Of a stretch of DNA of 64,000 nucleotides, positions 31,758 to 39,581 are shown piece by piece. The stretch is from positions 124,001-188,000 of the forward strand of contig JAWKUN010000006.1 of NCBI GenBank assembly GCA_041398565.1, read 5' to 3'. The stretch is from DATGPD01 sp041398565 (GTDB taxonomy: Bacteria > Planctomycetota > UBA1135 > UBA2386). Each line of letters begins with the position of its first letter. The stretch's first letter is position 1. The notes under the pieces are model-generated. The model was not told the origin of the DNA, searched no databases, and saw only the letters and a program-made list of their open reading frames with translations. The position numbers and the translations under genes are program-made.

Positions 31758-34700
31758 TTGTGCCTCGCGACCCTGCTCGCGGTCGGAGCCCTGACGCTCA
31801 CCCAGAATCTGTGGGCCCAGACCAGTCACGTGCGCAGCGGTAGCACGCCTGGAACTCAGCGCTGGCTCGTCCGACTCGGAGGACGTTCTTTCTCGCTGAG
31901 CGAGCGCCTCGCCGCCATCCGCAGCGAAGCGAACCAGACGCGCCGAGTCGCTCTGATCGATCAGCTCGAACGATCCGCCCGAACAGACCAGGACGAGTTC
32001 GCTCGCTTTGCACAGGGCCTCGGCTTCACGGTAGCCGAGCGCTTCTGGAGCGTGAACGCGTGCGTCGTGGAGATCCCGCCCAGCCGCATCGGCGAGCTGC
32101 GCGCCCACCGCCACGTCCTCGGTCTCTATCCGGACGAGGCGCGGTACATCGGCACGTTCACGGCCCACGTTCAACCGCGCTCGAAAACCGGCCCAGCGCT
32201 CCAGGGCGGCGTGACGCCGAACGGAACCGACGCCGACGACCACGGCGTCAACGCCGCGCACGGGTATCTCGGCTACGGCGCAAATGCCAAGGTCGCCGTT
32301 TTCGACACCGGAGTGGATCTCGACCAGACCGGCACGGGCACCACCCCCGATCCCGACGTCCATCATGCCTTCCGCGACTGGAGCGGCTTGAGCCGGGCCA
32401 CCAACCAGCTCGTCGAGCCTGCCGGCGTCGGCATCGAGTGCAACACGACGACGCCGCCCGTCGATCCGTACTGCCCCAACCAGCTGAATCACCCCGACGC
32501 TCGGCACGGCACCGGCGTGTCCGGGATCGCGGTCGGCAAGGAGGACCCGAACCCCGCGACCAACTACTTCTATCGCGGTCACGCGCCGCTGGCCAAGCTC
32601 CTCTCCTACGCGATCAGTTGGCCCGATCCGGGCAACAACCCGACCAAGAACTGGCCGACGTACGAGACCACTGTGATCAAAGCAGTGCAGCAGCTCGAGA
32701 CCTACATGCTGACCAACCAGGTCCCGGTCCACGTGCTCAACATCTCCTACCACGGCTGGGCGGACCCCGACCATCCGACGCAGCTCGCACTCGACCAGCT
32801 CGAGCGAGAGTACGATGTGCTGGTCGTGGTGCTGGCTGGTAACGAGGGTGACGCTTCCCAGAGCAGCCACGGACTCGTCAATGGACTGAGCGTCGGCAAC
32901 GTGCATCGCTTCACGACCCAGGCGGGGCGCTGGCCGCACCGCTACACGAGCCGCGGACCGCTGTTCGGAGACCCTGACCGCTACTTTCCCGACGTGTGCG
33001 CGTCGGGAGCGTCGGGACCTGGCGCCAGCGCGGTGACGTCGTTGCTGAACACCGATCCCCAGATCGTCATGCCGCTCGTCGACTACCTGCATCCATCCTG
33101 CAGCCGGAACACGTCGCCCTGGGGACAGTACAACTACAACGCACAGGGCTCGTCGATGTCAGCGCCGCAGGTCGCCGGAGCCGCGGCCCTGTACCGCTCG
33201 CACGCCACGGCAGCCAGCGCCCAGCAAGCGCGGGCGGCACTGCTGCTGGCTACCATCGATCCGTTCCTGCAGGCGTCCGGCTACAGCACGACCGACCACA
33301 CATACAACGGGCGCAACAGCCTCGGGGTCGGATTCGTCCGCGACGACCTGCTCGCGCGCTACGCCCTGGGCTTCGACGGGGCGCTCGCCCAGAGTGTGAC
33401 GCTCACGCCGCAGACCGCCACCGTGGACGTGACCTACACCGGCCTGACCGGCGGCGAGCACTTCGCGGTGGCGATCGCCTGGCCACGACCGATCGACGAC
33501 GACAACGCGAGCTCGCCCTGGGCGAATGTCGACCTCGAGGTGCGCAGCTCGGGCGGCGCGGTCTTGCTCGCCCGCTCGGACTCCCTGCGCAACACCTATG
33601 AGCGCCTCGTGTTCAAGGCGACTGGGACGTCGGCTCTGCTGCGGATCGTCGGCACGGACCTGCTCGGCCAGAGCGTGACGGTCGCCGTAGCCGCGCGCGG
33701 TCTGTCGAACGACGGCCCGGTCGAGAGCCGCCGTTCCGTGCCGGGCTACGTGGCGCGCATCGGCCAAGAGGCAACATGCTCGGCCTCCGTCCCCGACCAG
33801 AGGATCACGCGGGTCTTGCCCAGCTTCTACCGGAACGCGTACGGCAGCCGCGCCATCGCGAACGACTTCAGCCTCTCCAACCCGATACCGACGTCCATCG
33901 AAGCACACAAGGGCTTCGTTCTCGCGTCGAGCGCGTCGTCGGGCAGCCAACTCGGCATGGTCTTCGGACAGGACGTCACCGACGGCGCACCCTACGCGAT
34001 CCGCGCCCTCGCCTTTCGTACCTGGAACCCACTGCCGAGCTGCACAAGCACTCTGACGTTCACGATCCACATGGCGATGGACGCCAGCAACAGCCCCGTG
34101 CCACCTTCGTGGCCACCGGCGGGTACCCTGGTGGCGTCGAACGTGCAGGTGCCGGTGCAGGCGGCGCAGTGGAACGCCCGCGGACAGGACACCTGGACCG
34201 TGATCGTTCCGCTCGACACGCCGTTCACCGTGCTCGCCGGTCAGGCGCTCCTGGTGTGGATCAGCACTCCATCGATCGGCTCGTGCCCGCAGTTCCACGT
34301 GGATGGGACAAAGGACCCCGTGGGCCTCCCCAGCGACCCAGTTTGGGCCTCGTACGCCTCGCGATCGGGTGCCATCGCCTTCGACGGCGAGGTGCCCGTC
34401 ATGGGCGTGATCGAGGACGGCCAGCTCACACGATCACCGGAGCTCTTCGCCTACGGCTTCCCTGTCCTGGACCGCCACCTCCTGTTCCAGGTTCGCCACG
34501 CAGGCAGCGGCAACTACGCGGGGGTCGTGCTGGGGGCTTCGAATCCGAATTCGCTGGTCGGCGGGTGCCGCATCCTCACCAGCGCCGACCTCGGCACCAT
34601 CGGTCCGGTGATGACTGCGTCGCTGGGCCACGCGAACTTGCTGTACCAGGTGCCCAACACCACGGCTCTCCTGCACCAGCACGTCTTTGCCCAGGCCGTG

Positions 34701-34769
34701 GTGCAGATCGGGGGAGCGCTCCTCTACAGCAACGGGCTGCGCCTGACGGTCGGAGGGGTCCTGCCATGA
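31758..34769 (+). CDS. Secreted subtilisin-like serine protease with C-terminal beta domain (start phase-variable?)
   Basis: The uninterrupted frame codes for 1003 aa. The signal peptide is CLATLLAVGALTLTQNLWAQ. The S8 catalytic triad is complete: Asp in VAVFDTGVD near residue 183, His in RHGTGVSG near 250, Ser in GSSMSAPQ near 466. About 530 further residues include beta domains and end in the C-terminal domain shared by other secreted proteins (VVLGAS, LLYSNGLRLTVGG). The only in-frame start upstream of the leader is TTG 31758 with no Shine-Dalgarno; the good ATG at 31730 is out of frame because of the (AC)8 repeat. It overlaps the first tandem cassette by four bases. A sequencing error is the main alternative explanation. 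Confidence 0.85.
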   Translation: MCLATLLAVGALTLTQNLWAQTSHVRSGSTPGTQRWLVRLGGRSFSLSERLAAIRSEANQTRRVALIDQLERSARTDQDEFARFAQGLGFTVAERFWSVNACVVEIPPSRIGELRAHRHVLGLYPDEARYIGTFTAHVQPRSKTGPALQGGVTPNGTDADDHGVNAAHGYLGYGANAKVAVFDTGVDLDQTGTGTTPDPDVHHAFRDWSGLSRATNQLVEPAGVGIECNTTTPPVDPYCPNQLNHPDARHGTGVSGIAVGKEDPNPATNYFYRGHAPLAKLLSYAISWPDPGNNPTKNWPTYETTVIKAVQQLETYMLTNQVPVHVLNISYHGWADPDHPTQLALDQLEREYDVLVVVLAGNEGDASQSSHGLVNGLSVGNVHRFTTQAGRWPHRYTSRGPLFGDPDRYFPDVCASGASGPGASAVTSLLNTDPQIVMPLVDYLHPSCSRNTSPWGQYNYNAQGSSMSAPQVAGAAALYRSHATAASAQQARAALLLATIDPFLQASGYSTTDHTYNGRNSLGVGFVRDDLLARYALGFDGALAQSVTLTPQTATVDVTYTGLTGGEHFAVAIAWPRPIDDDNASSPWANVDLEVRSSGGAVLLARSDSLRNTYERLVFKATGTSALLRIVGTDLLGQSVTVAVAARGLSNDGPVESRRSVPGYVARIGQEATCSASVPDQRITRVLPSFYRNAYGSRAIANDFSLSNPIPTSIEAHKGFVLASSASSGSQLGMVFGQDVTDGAPYAIRALAFRTWNPLPSCTSTLTFTIHMAMDASNSPVPPSWPPAGTLVASNVQVPVQAAQWNARGQDTWTVIVPLDTPFTVLAGQALLVWISTPSIGSCPQFHVDGTKDPVGLPSDPVWASYASRSGAIAFDGEVPVMGVIEDGQLTRSPELFAYGFPVLDRHLLFQVRHAGSGNYAGVVLGASNPNSLVGGCRILTSADLGTIGPVMTASLGHANLLYQVPNTTALLHQHVFAQAVVQIGGALLYSNGLRLTVGGVLP

Positions 34770-35260
34770 AGATCGGCGGCCTCGCTGCAGTGGCGCTCAT
34801 CGCCGGCCCCTTGCTCGGCCAAGCGAGCTTCGTCACCTATGGTCAGGGATGCAACAACCGGGGGATCCCTCCTGTCACGACGCCTTCGATCTACGCCCTC
34901 GGCCTGCCCGCGCTGGACAAGACAATCGAGATCTTCGTTGCGGGACTCCCGAGGTTCTCGGTGCCCCACCAGATCGCGCCCGTCCTCATCACTGGTGTCT
35001 CTCGCACCTCGTACCTTGGCTGGTCTCTTCCCCTCCGTATCCCACCCTGGATGATGAACTACACCGGGAACTGCGATCTCCTCTGCTCGATGGAACAACT
35101 GGATTCGATGCCGAGTGGCGCGATCCACATCCCTCTGGAGCCCCGCCTCATCGGCGCCAAGCTCTACTACCAGTACTACATCTGGTACTTCGTCACCGGA
35201 TCGTTCCCCGACTCGTTTTCCATCGTCTCCAACGGCGGGGAGATGACCATCGGCCTGTGA
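34766..35260 (+). CDS. Small secreted beta protein, tandem cassette 1
   Basis: This 164-aa protein has a signal peptide (AAVALIAGPLLGQ) followed by the domain that elsewhere is C-terminal: YGQGCNNRGIPP, a variable centre, a cysteine pair (NCDLLC), then PRLIGAKLY and a fixed tail (NGGEMTIGL). The gene overlaps the subtilase stop by four bases, so it is probably co-translated. Its role is unknown; it may be a ligand-binding or surface lattice unit, or a partner/substrate of the protease. The next two genes are near-identical at both ends. Confidence 0.75.
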   Translation: MKIGGLAAVALIAGPLLGQASFVTYGQGCNNRGIPPVTTPSIYALGLPALDKTIEIFVAGLPRFSVPHQIAPVLITGVSRTSYLGWSLPLRIPPWMMNYTGNCDLLCSMEQLDSMPSGAIHIPLEPRLIGAKLYYQYYIWYFVTGSFPDSFSIVSNGGEMTIGL

Positions 35261-35325
35261 GCATGGTGCGCGCACCCCGCCGCCATCGATCGATCAGGCC
35301 ATACGACGCCAGAAGACTTGTCGCC

Positions 35326-35826
35326 ATGAAGACGATGCTCGGCCCTGTGTGCCTTTCCTTGATCGTTCCGCTCGCCGGCCAAGCGAGCTTCGTCACCTAT
35401 GGTCAGGGATGCAACAATCGTGGCATCCCACCCGTGCTGCCGCTGACGATCCACGCGCAGGGTGTCCCCGCACTTGGAAAGTCGATCGAGATCAGTGTGC
35501 ATGGGGGCCCCACCTTCTCGGTGCCGTACCACTTCAACAAGCTCTTCTTCACCGGGGTGTCCCGCTCGTCCTACTTGGGATGGCCCCTCCCCCTGCAGAT
35601 TCCGCCGTGGATGATGAACTACACGGGGAACTGCGATCTCCTGTGCTCGAGGGAGATCGTGGAGCCGGTCAACCCAGCGACCGTTCAGATCCACATCCCA
35701 CAAGAGCCTCGCCTCATCGGCGCCAAGCTCTATCACCAATGGTACATCTGGTACTTCGTCACCGGATCGTTCCCCGACTCGTTTTCCATCGTCTCCAACG
35801 GCGGAGAGATGACCATCGGCCTGTGA
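35326..35826 (+). CDS. Small secreted beta protein, tandem cassette 2
   Basis: This 166-aa protein is a tandem duplicate of the preceding gene: signal peptide (MKTMLGPVCLSLIVPLAG), YGQGCNNRGIPP, variable centre, MMNYTGNCDLLC, PRLIGAKLY and the identical tail. It begins with an ATG after the 65-base spacer that is almost identical to the spacer before cassette 3, including ATCGATCGATCA. Repeat unit length is 566 bases. The centre of the protein (about residues 35-80) differs from its neighbours far more than the ends. No signal for separate promoters is evident. Confidence 0.75.
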   Translation: MKTMLGPVCLSLIVPLAGQASFVTYGQGCNNRGIPPVLPLTIHAQGVPALGKSIEISVHGGPTFSVPYHFNKLFFTGVSRSSYLGWPLPLQIPPWMMNYTGNCDLLCSREIVEPVNPATVQIHIPQEPRLIGAKLYHQWYIWYFVTGSFPDSFSIVSNGGEMTIGL

Positions 35827-35891
35827 GCATGGTGCGCGCACCCCGCCGCAATCGATCGATCAGACCGTACGACGCCAGAAGACTTGTCGCC

Positions 35892-36389
35892 GTGAAGACC
35901 ATGCTCGTCGCTGTGTGCCTTTCCTTGATCGTTCCGCTCGCCAGCCAAGCGAGCTTCGTCACCTACGGCCAGGGATGCAACAACCGGGGGATCCCTCCGG
36001 CGCTGCCGCCGTCCTTCTACACAAGGGGGCTTCCCGTGATCGGCAAGACATTCGAGATCGACTTCCAGGGTGGGCCGAGGTTCTCGGTGCCGCACCAGAG
36101 ATCTCCAGTGCTGCTGACAGGAGTGTCTCGCACGTCCTACTCGGGCTGGCCGCTCCCTCTGCGGATTCCGCCCTGGATCATGAACTACACTGGAGACTGC
36201 GATCTCCTTTGTTCCATGGAGTGCGTCGAGGGCGCACTGTCCGCCATACAGTTCCACATCCCTCCGGAGCCCCGCCTCATCGGCGCCAAGCTCTATCACC
36301 AGTGGTACATCTGGTACTTCGTCACAGGATCGTTCCCCGACTCGTTCAAGATCGTCTCCAACGGCGGGGAGATGACCATCGGCCTGTGA
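35892..36389 (+). CDS. Small secreted beta protein, tandem cassette 3
   Basis: This 165-aa protein is the third copy, with GTG as start (35892) in the place where cassette 2 has ATG. The leader (VKTMLVAVCLSLIVPLAS) and the end (PRLIGAKLYHQWYIWYFV... TIGL) are almost identical to cassette 2, while about residues 35-85 and 115-125 differ (FYTRGLPVIGKTFE, CVEGALSAIQ). One Asn of the NCDLLC motif is Asp here. Recent duplication with divergence or recombination in the centre is inferred. A short copy of the 60-base hairpin repeat follows downstream. Confidence 0.75.
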   Translation: MKTMLVAVCLSLIVPLASQASFVTYGQGCNNRGIPPALPPSFYTRGLPVIGKTFEIDFQGGPRFSVPHQRSPVLLTGVSRTSYSGWPLPLRIPPWIMNYTGDCDLLCSMECVEGALSAIQFHIPPEPRLIGAKLYHQWYIWYFVTGSFPDSFKIVSNGGEMTIGL

Positions 36390-36437
36390 GCATGGTGCAC
36401 ACGCCCTGCCGAACGAGGTCGATGGCCGGACGACAGG

Positions 36438-36496
36438 GGTCGTCGGCCATCGCACCAGCGTTGCAGCGGATGGAGCCAGGCTCCACCGAACGCTGG
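36438..36496 (+). repeat. 60-base 3'-end hairpin repeat, copy B
   Basis: It reads GGTCGTCGGCCATCGCACCAG ... GCTGG, with core stem GGAGCC-A-GGCTCC and the outer arms CAGCG and CGCTG. Relative to copies C and D it lacks three bases in the distal arm (CACCGAACG rather than CACCGCTGAACG). It is about 50 bases downstream of the third cassette. Confidence 0.6.
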
Positions 36497-36601
36497 ATCG
36501 CCACGCGGCGGCTGCGGCCGGAGCTATCAGGCCTGCTGCGCAGCGGCTGTTTGCGTCACCTGTCCATCGCGTCTGGCCGCGAGCGGCGGCGCTGAGGTCG
36601 C

Positions 36602-38359
36602 GTGCCGCGCCCGCACGACGGCCACGCGGTGCTCCGGCCGAGCCTCGGACTCGCGAGTGCCCTCTTCGCCGTGCACGTGGCGGCCAAGCTGGTGGCGCTG
36701 CCGGTCGCGGCGCCCGCGTCGGTGCCCGCTTGGCTGTCGGCGCTGGCCGGCGACGCCGCCGTCAGCGTGCTCTTCGCCGCCGTCACCTGGCGCGCGCCGC
36801 GCGTCGTGGCGTGGATCGGCTACGTCCTGCTGGTGGGCCTGGCCGCACTGAACGCGACCCTCGTGCGGGCGCTCGGCACGCCGTTGGTCGTGTCCATGCT
36901 GCGCGGCGTCGACGAGGCCATGCAGGACTCGGCTGCGCACTACATGAGTCTCGGCCACATCGGGCCGGCCCTGGGTGTGCTCGCCGTGGGCCTCGTGGCT
37001 CCGGGCCGCACGCGACGCTGGCCGCGGCGTGCGCACCACGTGCTCGCGGCCGCCGCGGTGGGGCTGGCCGTGCTCGGCGCGTTCCTGCCGGCCGCCGTCC
37101 CGGCGCAGCGCAACGGGGTCGTGGCTCTGCTGCGCAGTGCGCTGCCGCGTGCATGGGCGAAGGACTCCGGCCCGCCCACCGACCTGCGGACCCCACGGCC
37201 GGCAGCGCGCGAGCCCGGCCTCGAGCACCTGCCCGGCAGCGCCCGCGGCCGCAGCGTCGTCGTGGTGGTGCTGGAGTCGGCCGCGGCGCGCTTCGTCGGC
37301 GCGTACGGCGCCACGCCCGACGCCATGCCGTTCGTCAGCGACACCGCGCGGCGCAGCCTGCTGTGCACGCGCGCGTGGGCGGTCTACCCCGAGAGCATCA
37401 AGGGGCAGCTCGCCCTCTGGCACAGCACAGCGCCCGCACCCGACGTCGACGTCGAGCAACACGCCCGCATCCCGGTGCCGGGCCTCGCCACGTTGCTGGC
37501 CGGCACGGGCTACGCCACCGGTCTGTTCCACGCCGGGCGCTTCCGCTTCCTGGGCATGGACGCGGTGCTGCGGCACAGCGGCTTCGCGGTGCAGACGGAC
37601 GCCGCCACCATCGGCGGCGACCGCGAGTCGAGCTTCGGCGTCGACGAGGAATCCACCGTGGCGGCACTGCTGCGCTGGGTCGACTCCGTGCCGCCGGCGC
37701 AACCGTTCCTCGCCGCCTACCTGCCGGTCGCCGGGCATCACCCCTACGCCAGCCCGCCGGGCGGGCCGTTCCCGCGCGACAACGTGCGCGACTGCTACCG
37801 GGCCGCCCTGCACTACGCGGATCGCGCCGTGCGCACGCTGTGGGAGGGTCTGTGCGCCCGCCGCGATCCGCACACGCTGGCGCTGTGCGTGGTCGGCGAC
37901 CACGGACAGGCGTTCGGCGAGCACGACGGCAACTTCGGCCACACGTTCGCGGTGTACGAGGAGAACCTGCACGTGCCGCTGCTCTTCTGCGTGCCGGGGG
38001 TCAGCGATCGAGGCGTCGTGTGCGCCCGGGTCGCCAGCCATCTCGATGTCGCGCCGACGCTTCTCGATCTCCTCGGGCAGCCGGCGTGTCCCGACCATCA
38101 GGGCGCATCTCTCCTCGAGCCGCTGGCGCGGCGCGCGTTCGCCTTCACCGACTGGGGCGACCCGCTGGTGGCGATGCGCGACGGCGACTGGAAGCTGGTG
38201 CTCGACCTCGGGTCGGGCAGCGCGGCCTTGTTCGACCTCGGCCAAGACCCGAGCGAGCAACACGACGTCAACCAGCAAGCGCCAGCACGGACTGCCGCTG
38301 CCGCCGCCGCTGCCCGCGCCTGGATCGGCCGGGTGCGCGCCACGGTGGCGGGCTGGTAG
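36602..38359 (+). CDS. LTA-synthase-like membrane sulfatase (alkaline phosphatase superfamily)
   Basis: This 585-aa protein has about four N-terminal transmembrane helices (residues 15-160) and an extracytoplasmic sulfatase-fold domain. The nucleophile region is VVVVVLESAA (Ser near residue 223); HHPY near residue 380 and GDHGQAFGEH near 432 are metal-binding blocks. This architecture fits phosphoglycerol/phosphoethanolamine transferases of the LtaS/MdoB type that modify envelope polymers or lipids. The nucleophile would be Ser, not the more usual Thr. The GTG at 36602 gives the first helix. It is followed by an IS element 76 bases on. Substrate is not determinable here. Confidence 0.78.
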   Translation: MPRPHDGHAVLRPSLGLASALFAVHVAAKLVALPVAAPASVPAWLSALAGDAAVSVLFAAVTWRAPRVVAWIGYVLLVGLAALNATLVRALGTPLVVSMLRGVDEAMQDSAAHYMSLGHIGPALGVLAVGLVAPGRTRRWPRRAHHVLAAAAVGLAVLGAFLPAAVPAQRNGVVALLRSALPRAWAKDSGPPTDLRTPRPAAREPGLEHLPGSARGRSVVVVVLESAAARFVGAYGATPDAMPFVSDTARRSLLCTRAWAVYPESIKGQLALWHSTAPAPDVDVEQHARIPVPGLATLLAGTGYATGLFHAGRFRFLGMDAVLRHSGFAVQTDAATIGGDRESSFGVDEESTVAALLRWVDSVPPAQPFLAAYLPVAGHHPYASPPGGPFPRDNVRDCYRAALHYADRAVRTLWEGLCARRDPHTLALCVVGDHGQAFGEHDGNFGHTFAVYEENLHVPLLFCVPGVSDRGVVCARVASHLDVAPTLLDLLGQPACPDHQGASLLEPLARRAFAFTDWGDPLVAMRDGDWKLVLDLGSGSAALFDLGQDPSEQHDVNQQAPARTAAAAAAARAWIGRVRATVAGW

Positions 38360-38432
38360 GACGCCGCGGCGAGCTGCACTGCGGAGCCCGCGAGGCTCGC
38401 CGCCCCGTTGCCGATCTTCTCTCCCGGCCTTC

Positions 38433-38972
38433 CTAGTGCCGTGTACCAGAAGTGGCCTTGTGTTTCTCGCGACGTCTGACGCGCCGGTCTGACGGGTTGC
38501 GGTTGCGCCATGCGACATAGGCGTTGATGGCGCGCCGGGCTTCCTCATGCGTGCCGTAGTCCGAGTTGTTCAGAGCGAAGTATCGCACTCCGGCGAAGAG
38601 CGGCTCGATCCGGTTGAGCCATGATGCGTAGGTGGGCGTGTAGACGAGCCTGACGTTGTTCTCCGCCGCCCACTCACGAACATCACGCTTCTTGTGCGGC
38701 GAGAAGTTGTCGAGCACAACGTGAAGCCGGACGGCGACGGGGTAGCGCTTGCGGATGATCTTTAGGAAGCTGAGGAACTCCTGCCAGCGCTTCCGCCGGT
38801 AGCAGCGCATCGTCAACCTGTCGGATTCGAGGTCGTATGCCGACAGGTAGTGGCGCACGCCGTGATGACGGTTGTAGGTGGCGCGCAAGCGCGATGGATG
38901 CCCGGCCTTGTTCCACGTGCGGCCGTGGAGCGGACGAAGCTCGACCGGACCAAACTCGTCCACGCAGATCAC
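38433..38972 (-). CDS. IS630 transposase, catalytic part (orfB)
   Basis: This 179-codon frame carries the DDE core: CVDEFGP (first Asp), LDNFSPHK (second Asp) and SWLNRIEPLF (Glu). With the preceding frame it makes one IS630-type transposase. Fusion needs a -1 shift at the A8 run (39015-39022 on the minus strand); after it the product reads LYAKTPKNSRVICVDEFGP, the normal IS630 sequence. IS630 members commonly use programmed slippage at A runs, so the split is probably functional. Its TAG stop uses the duplicated TA plus a flanking base. Confidence 0.82.
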   Translation of the reverse strand: MICVDEFGPVELRPLHGRTWNKAGHPSRLRATYNRHHGVRHYLSAYDLESDRLTMRCYRRKRWQEFLSFLKIIRKRYPVAVRLHVVLDNFSPHKKRDVREWAAENNVRLVYTPTYASWLNRIEPLFAGVRYFALNNSDYGTHEEARRAINAYVAWRNRNPSDRRVRRREKHKATSGTRH

Positions 38973-39581
38973 TCGCGAGTTCTTGGGCGTCTTGGCGTAG
39001 AGCCCTTGGATCCGTTTTTTTTGGCCGGGAACTCAGGGTCGTTGCTCTCCTTCCAGGTCTTCGTTCGTTGGAACGTGACGTCGTTCTCGCGGAGGATTCG
39101 GCCCAACATGTTCGCGCTGGCCTTCGCGACGAAACCACGCGCCAGCAGGAAGTCCGTCAACTTCCGAAGCGACCACGTCGTGAATGGCATCCCGAAGTCT
39201 CGCGGCCGACTCGTGGCAACTTCGATTACTTGAGCGACCTCTTCCGGCTCCAGCTCGCGCGGCCGGCCGGTTCGTTGGCGTTGCTGCAGTGCAGCGAACG
39301 ACCCCTCATTGAACCGGCGGATCAACTCCCGGACATACTCCTCGTGCAGGTGTAGTCGCTCCGCGATATCCGAGGCGCGCATCCCCTGACCGGAGAACGC
39401 AACCACCTGTGCACGCCGCAGCATCACGGCGCTTTTCGATGTCTTGAGAATCTTGCTGAGGCGTTGCCCCTCAGCGACTGTCAGTTCACGGGCATACAAG
39501 CACATGCGCGAGCCCTCCCAGGCTTACGCATGAAGTACGGTCACGCCGAAAAAGTACAAGGCTTCTTTCGGTACGCGGCAC
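38436..39581 (-). mobile_element. IS630-family insertion sequence
   Basis: An 1146-base element bounded by imperfect terminal inverted repeats (about 35 bases: GTGCCG.GTACC...GCCTTGT at each end) and flanked by TA on both sides (38434-38435, 39582-39583), the usual IS630/Tc1 target duplication. Transposase is encoded leftward in two overlapping frames. The right end sits in the stop codon of the adjacent gene: TA plus the first IS base G makes TAG, and the empty site would also have read TAG. The left TA similarly completes the transposase stop. Confidence 0.85.
38969..39505 (-). CDS. IS630 transposase, DNA-binding part (orfA)
   Basis: This 178-aa frame encodes the N-terminal helix-turn-helix (MRASDIAERLHLHEEYVREL) and a second HTH-like region (TTWSLRKLTDFLLARGFV). 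It ends in AKKNGSKG after the A8 run, four bases into the next frame. Without frameshifting it gives a DNA-binding protein lacking the DDE core, which in related elements can inhibit transposition. Start is ATG at 39505, 76 bases from the right end of the element. Confidence 0.8.
   Translation of the reverse strand: MCLYARELTVAEGQRLSKILKTSKSAVMLRRAQVVAFSGQGMRASDIAERLHLHEEYVRELIRRFNEGSFAALQQRQRTGRPRELEPEEVAQVIEVATSRPRDFGMPFTTWSLRKLTDFLLARGFVAKASANMLGRILRENDVTFQRTKTWKESNDPEFPAKKNGSKGSTPRRPRTRE

Noticed and set aside
36527..38548. Minus-strand 673-aa frame opposite the sulfatase
   Set aside because: Composition is that of an antisense shadow; the plus strand has membrane helices and all sulfatase blocks.
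38433..39505. Two separate genes or a dead transposase
   Set aside because: The two frames join across an A8 run to give a continuous IS630 sequence, which fits programmed slippage; a disabling mutation cannot be fully excluded.
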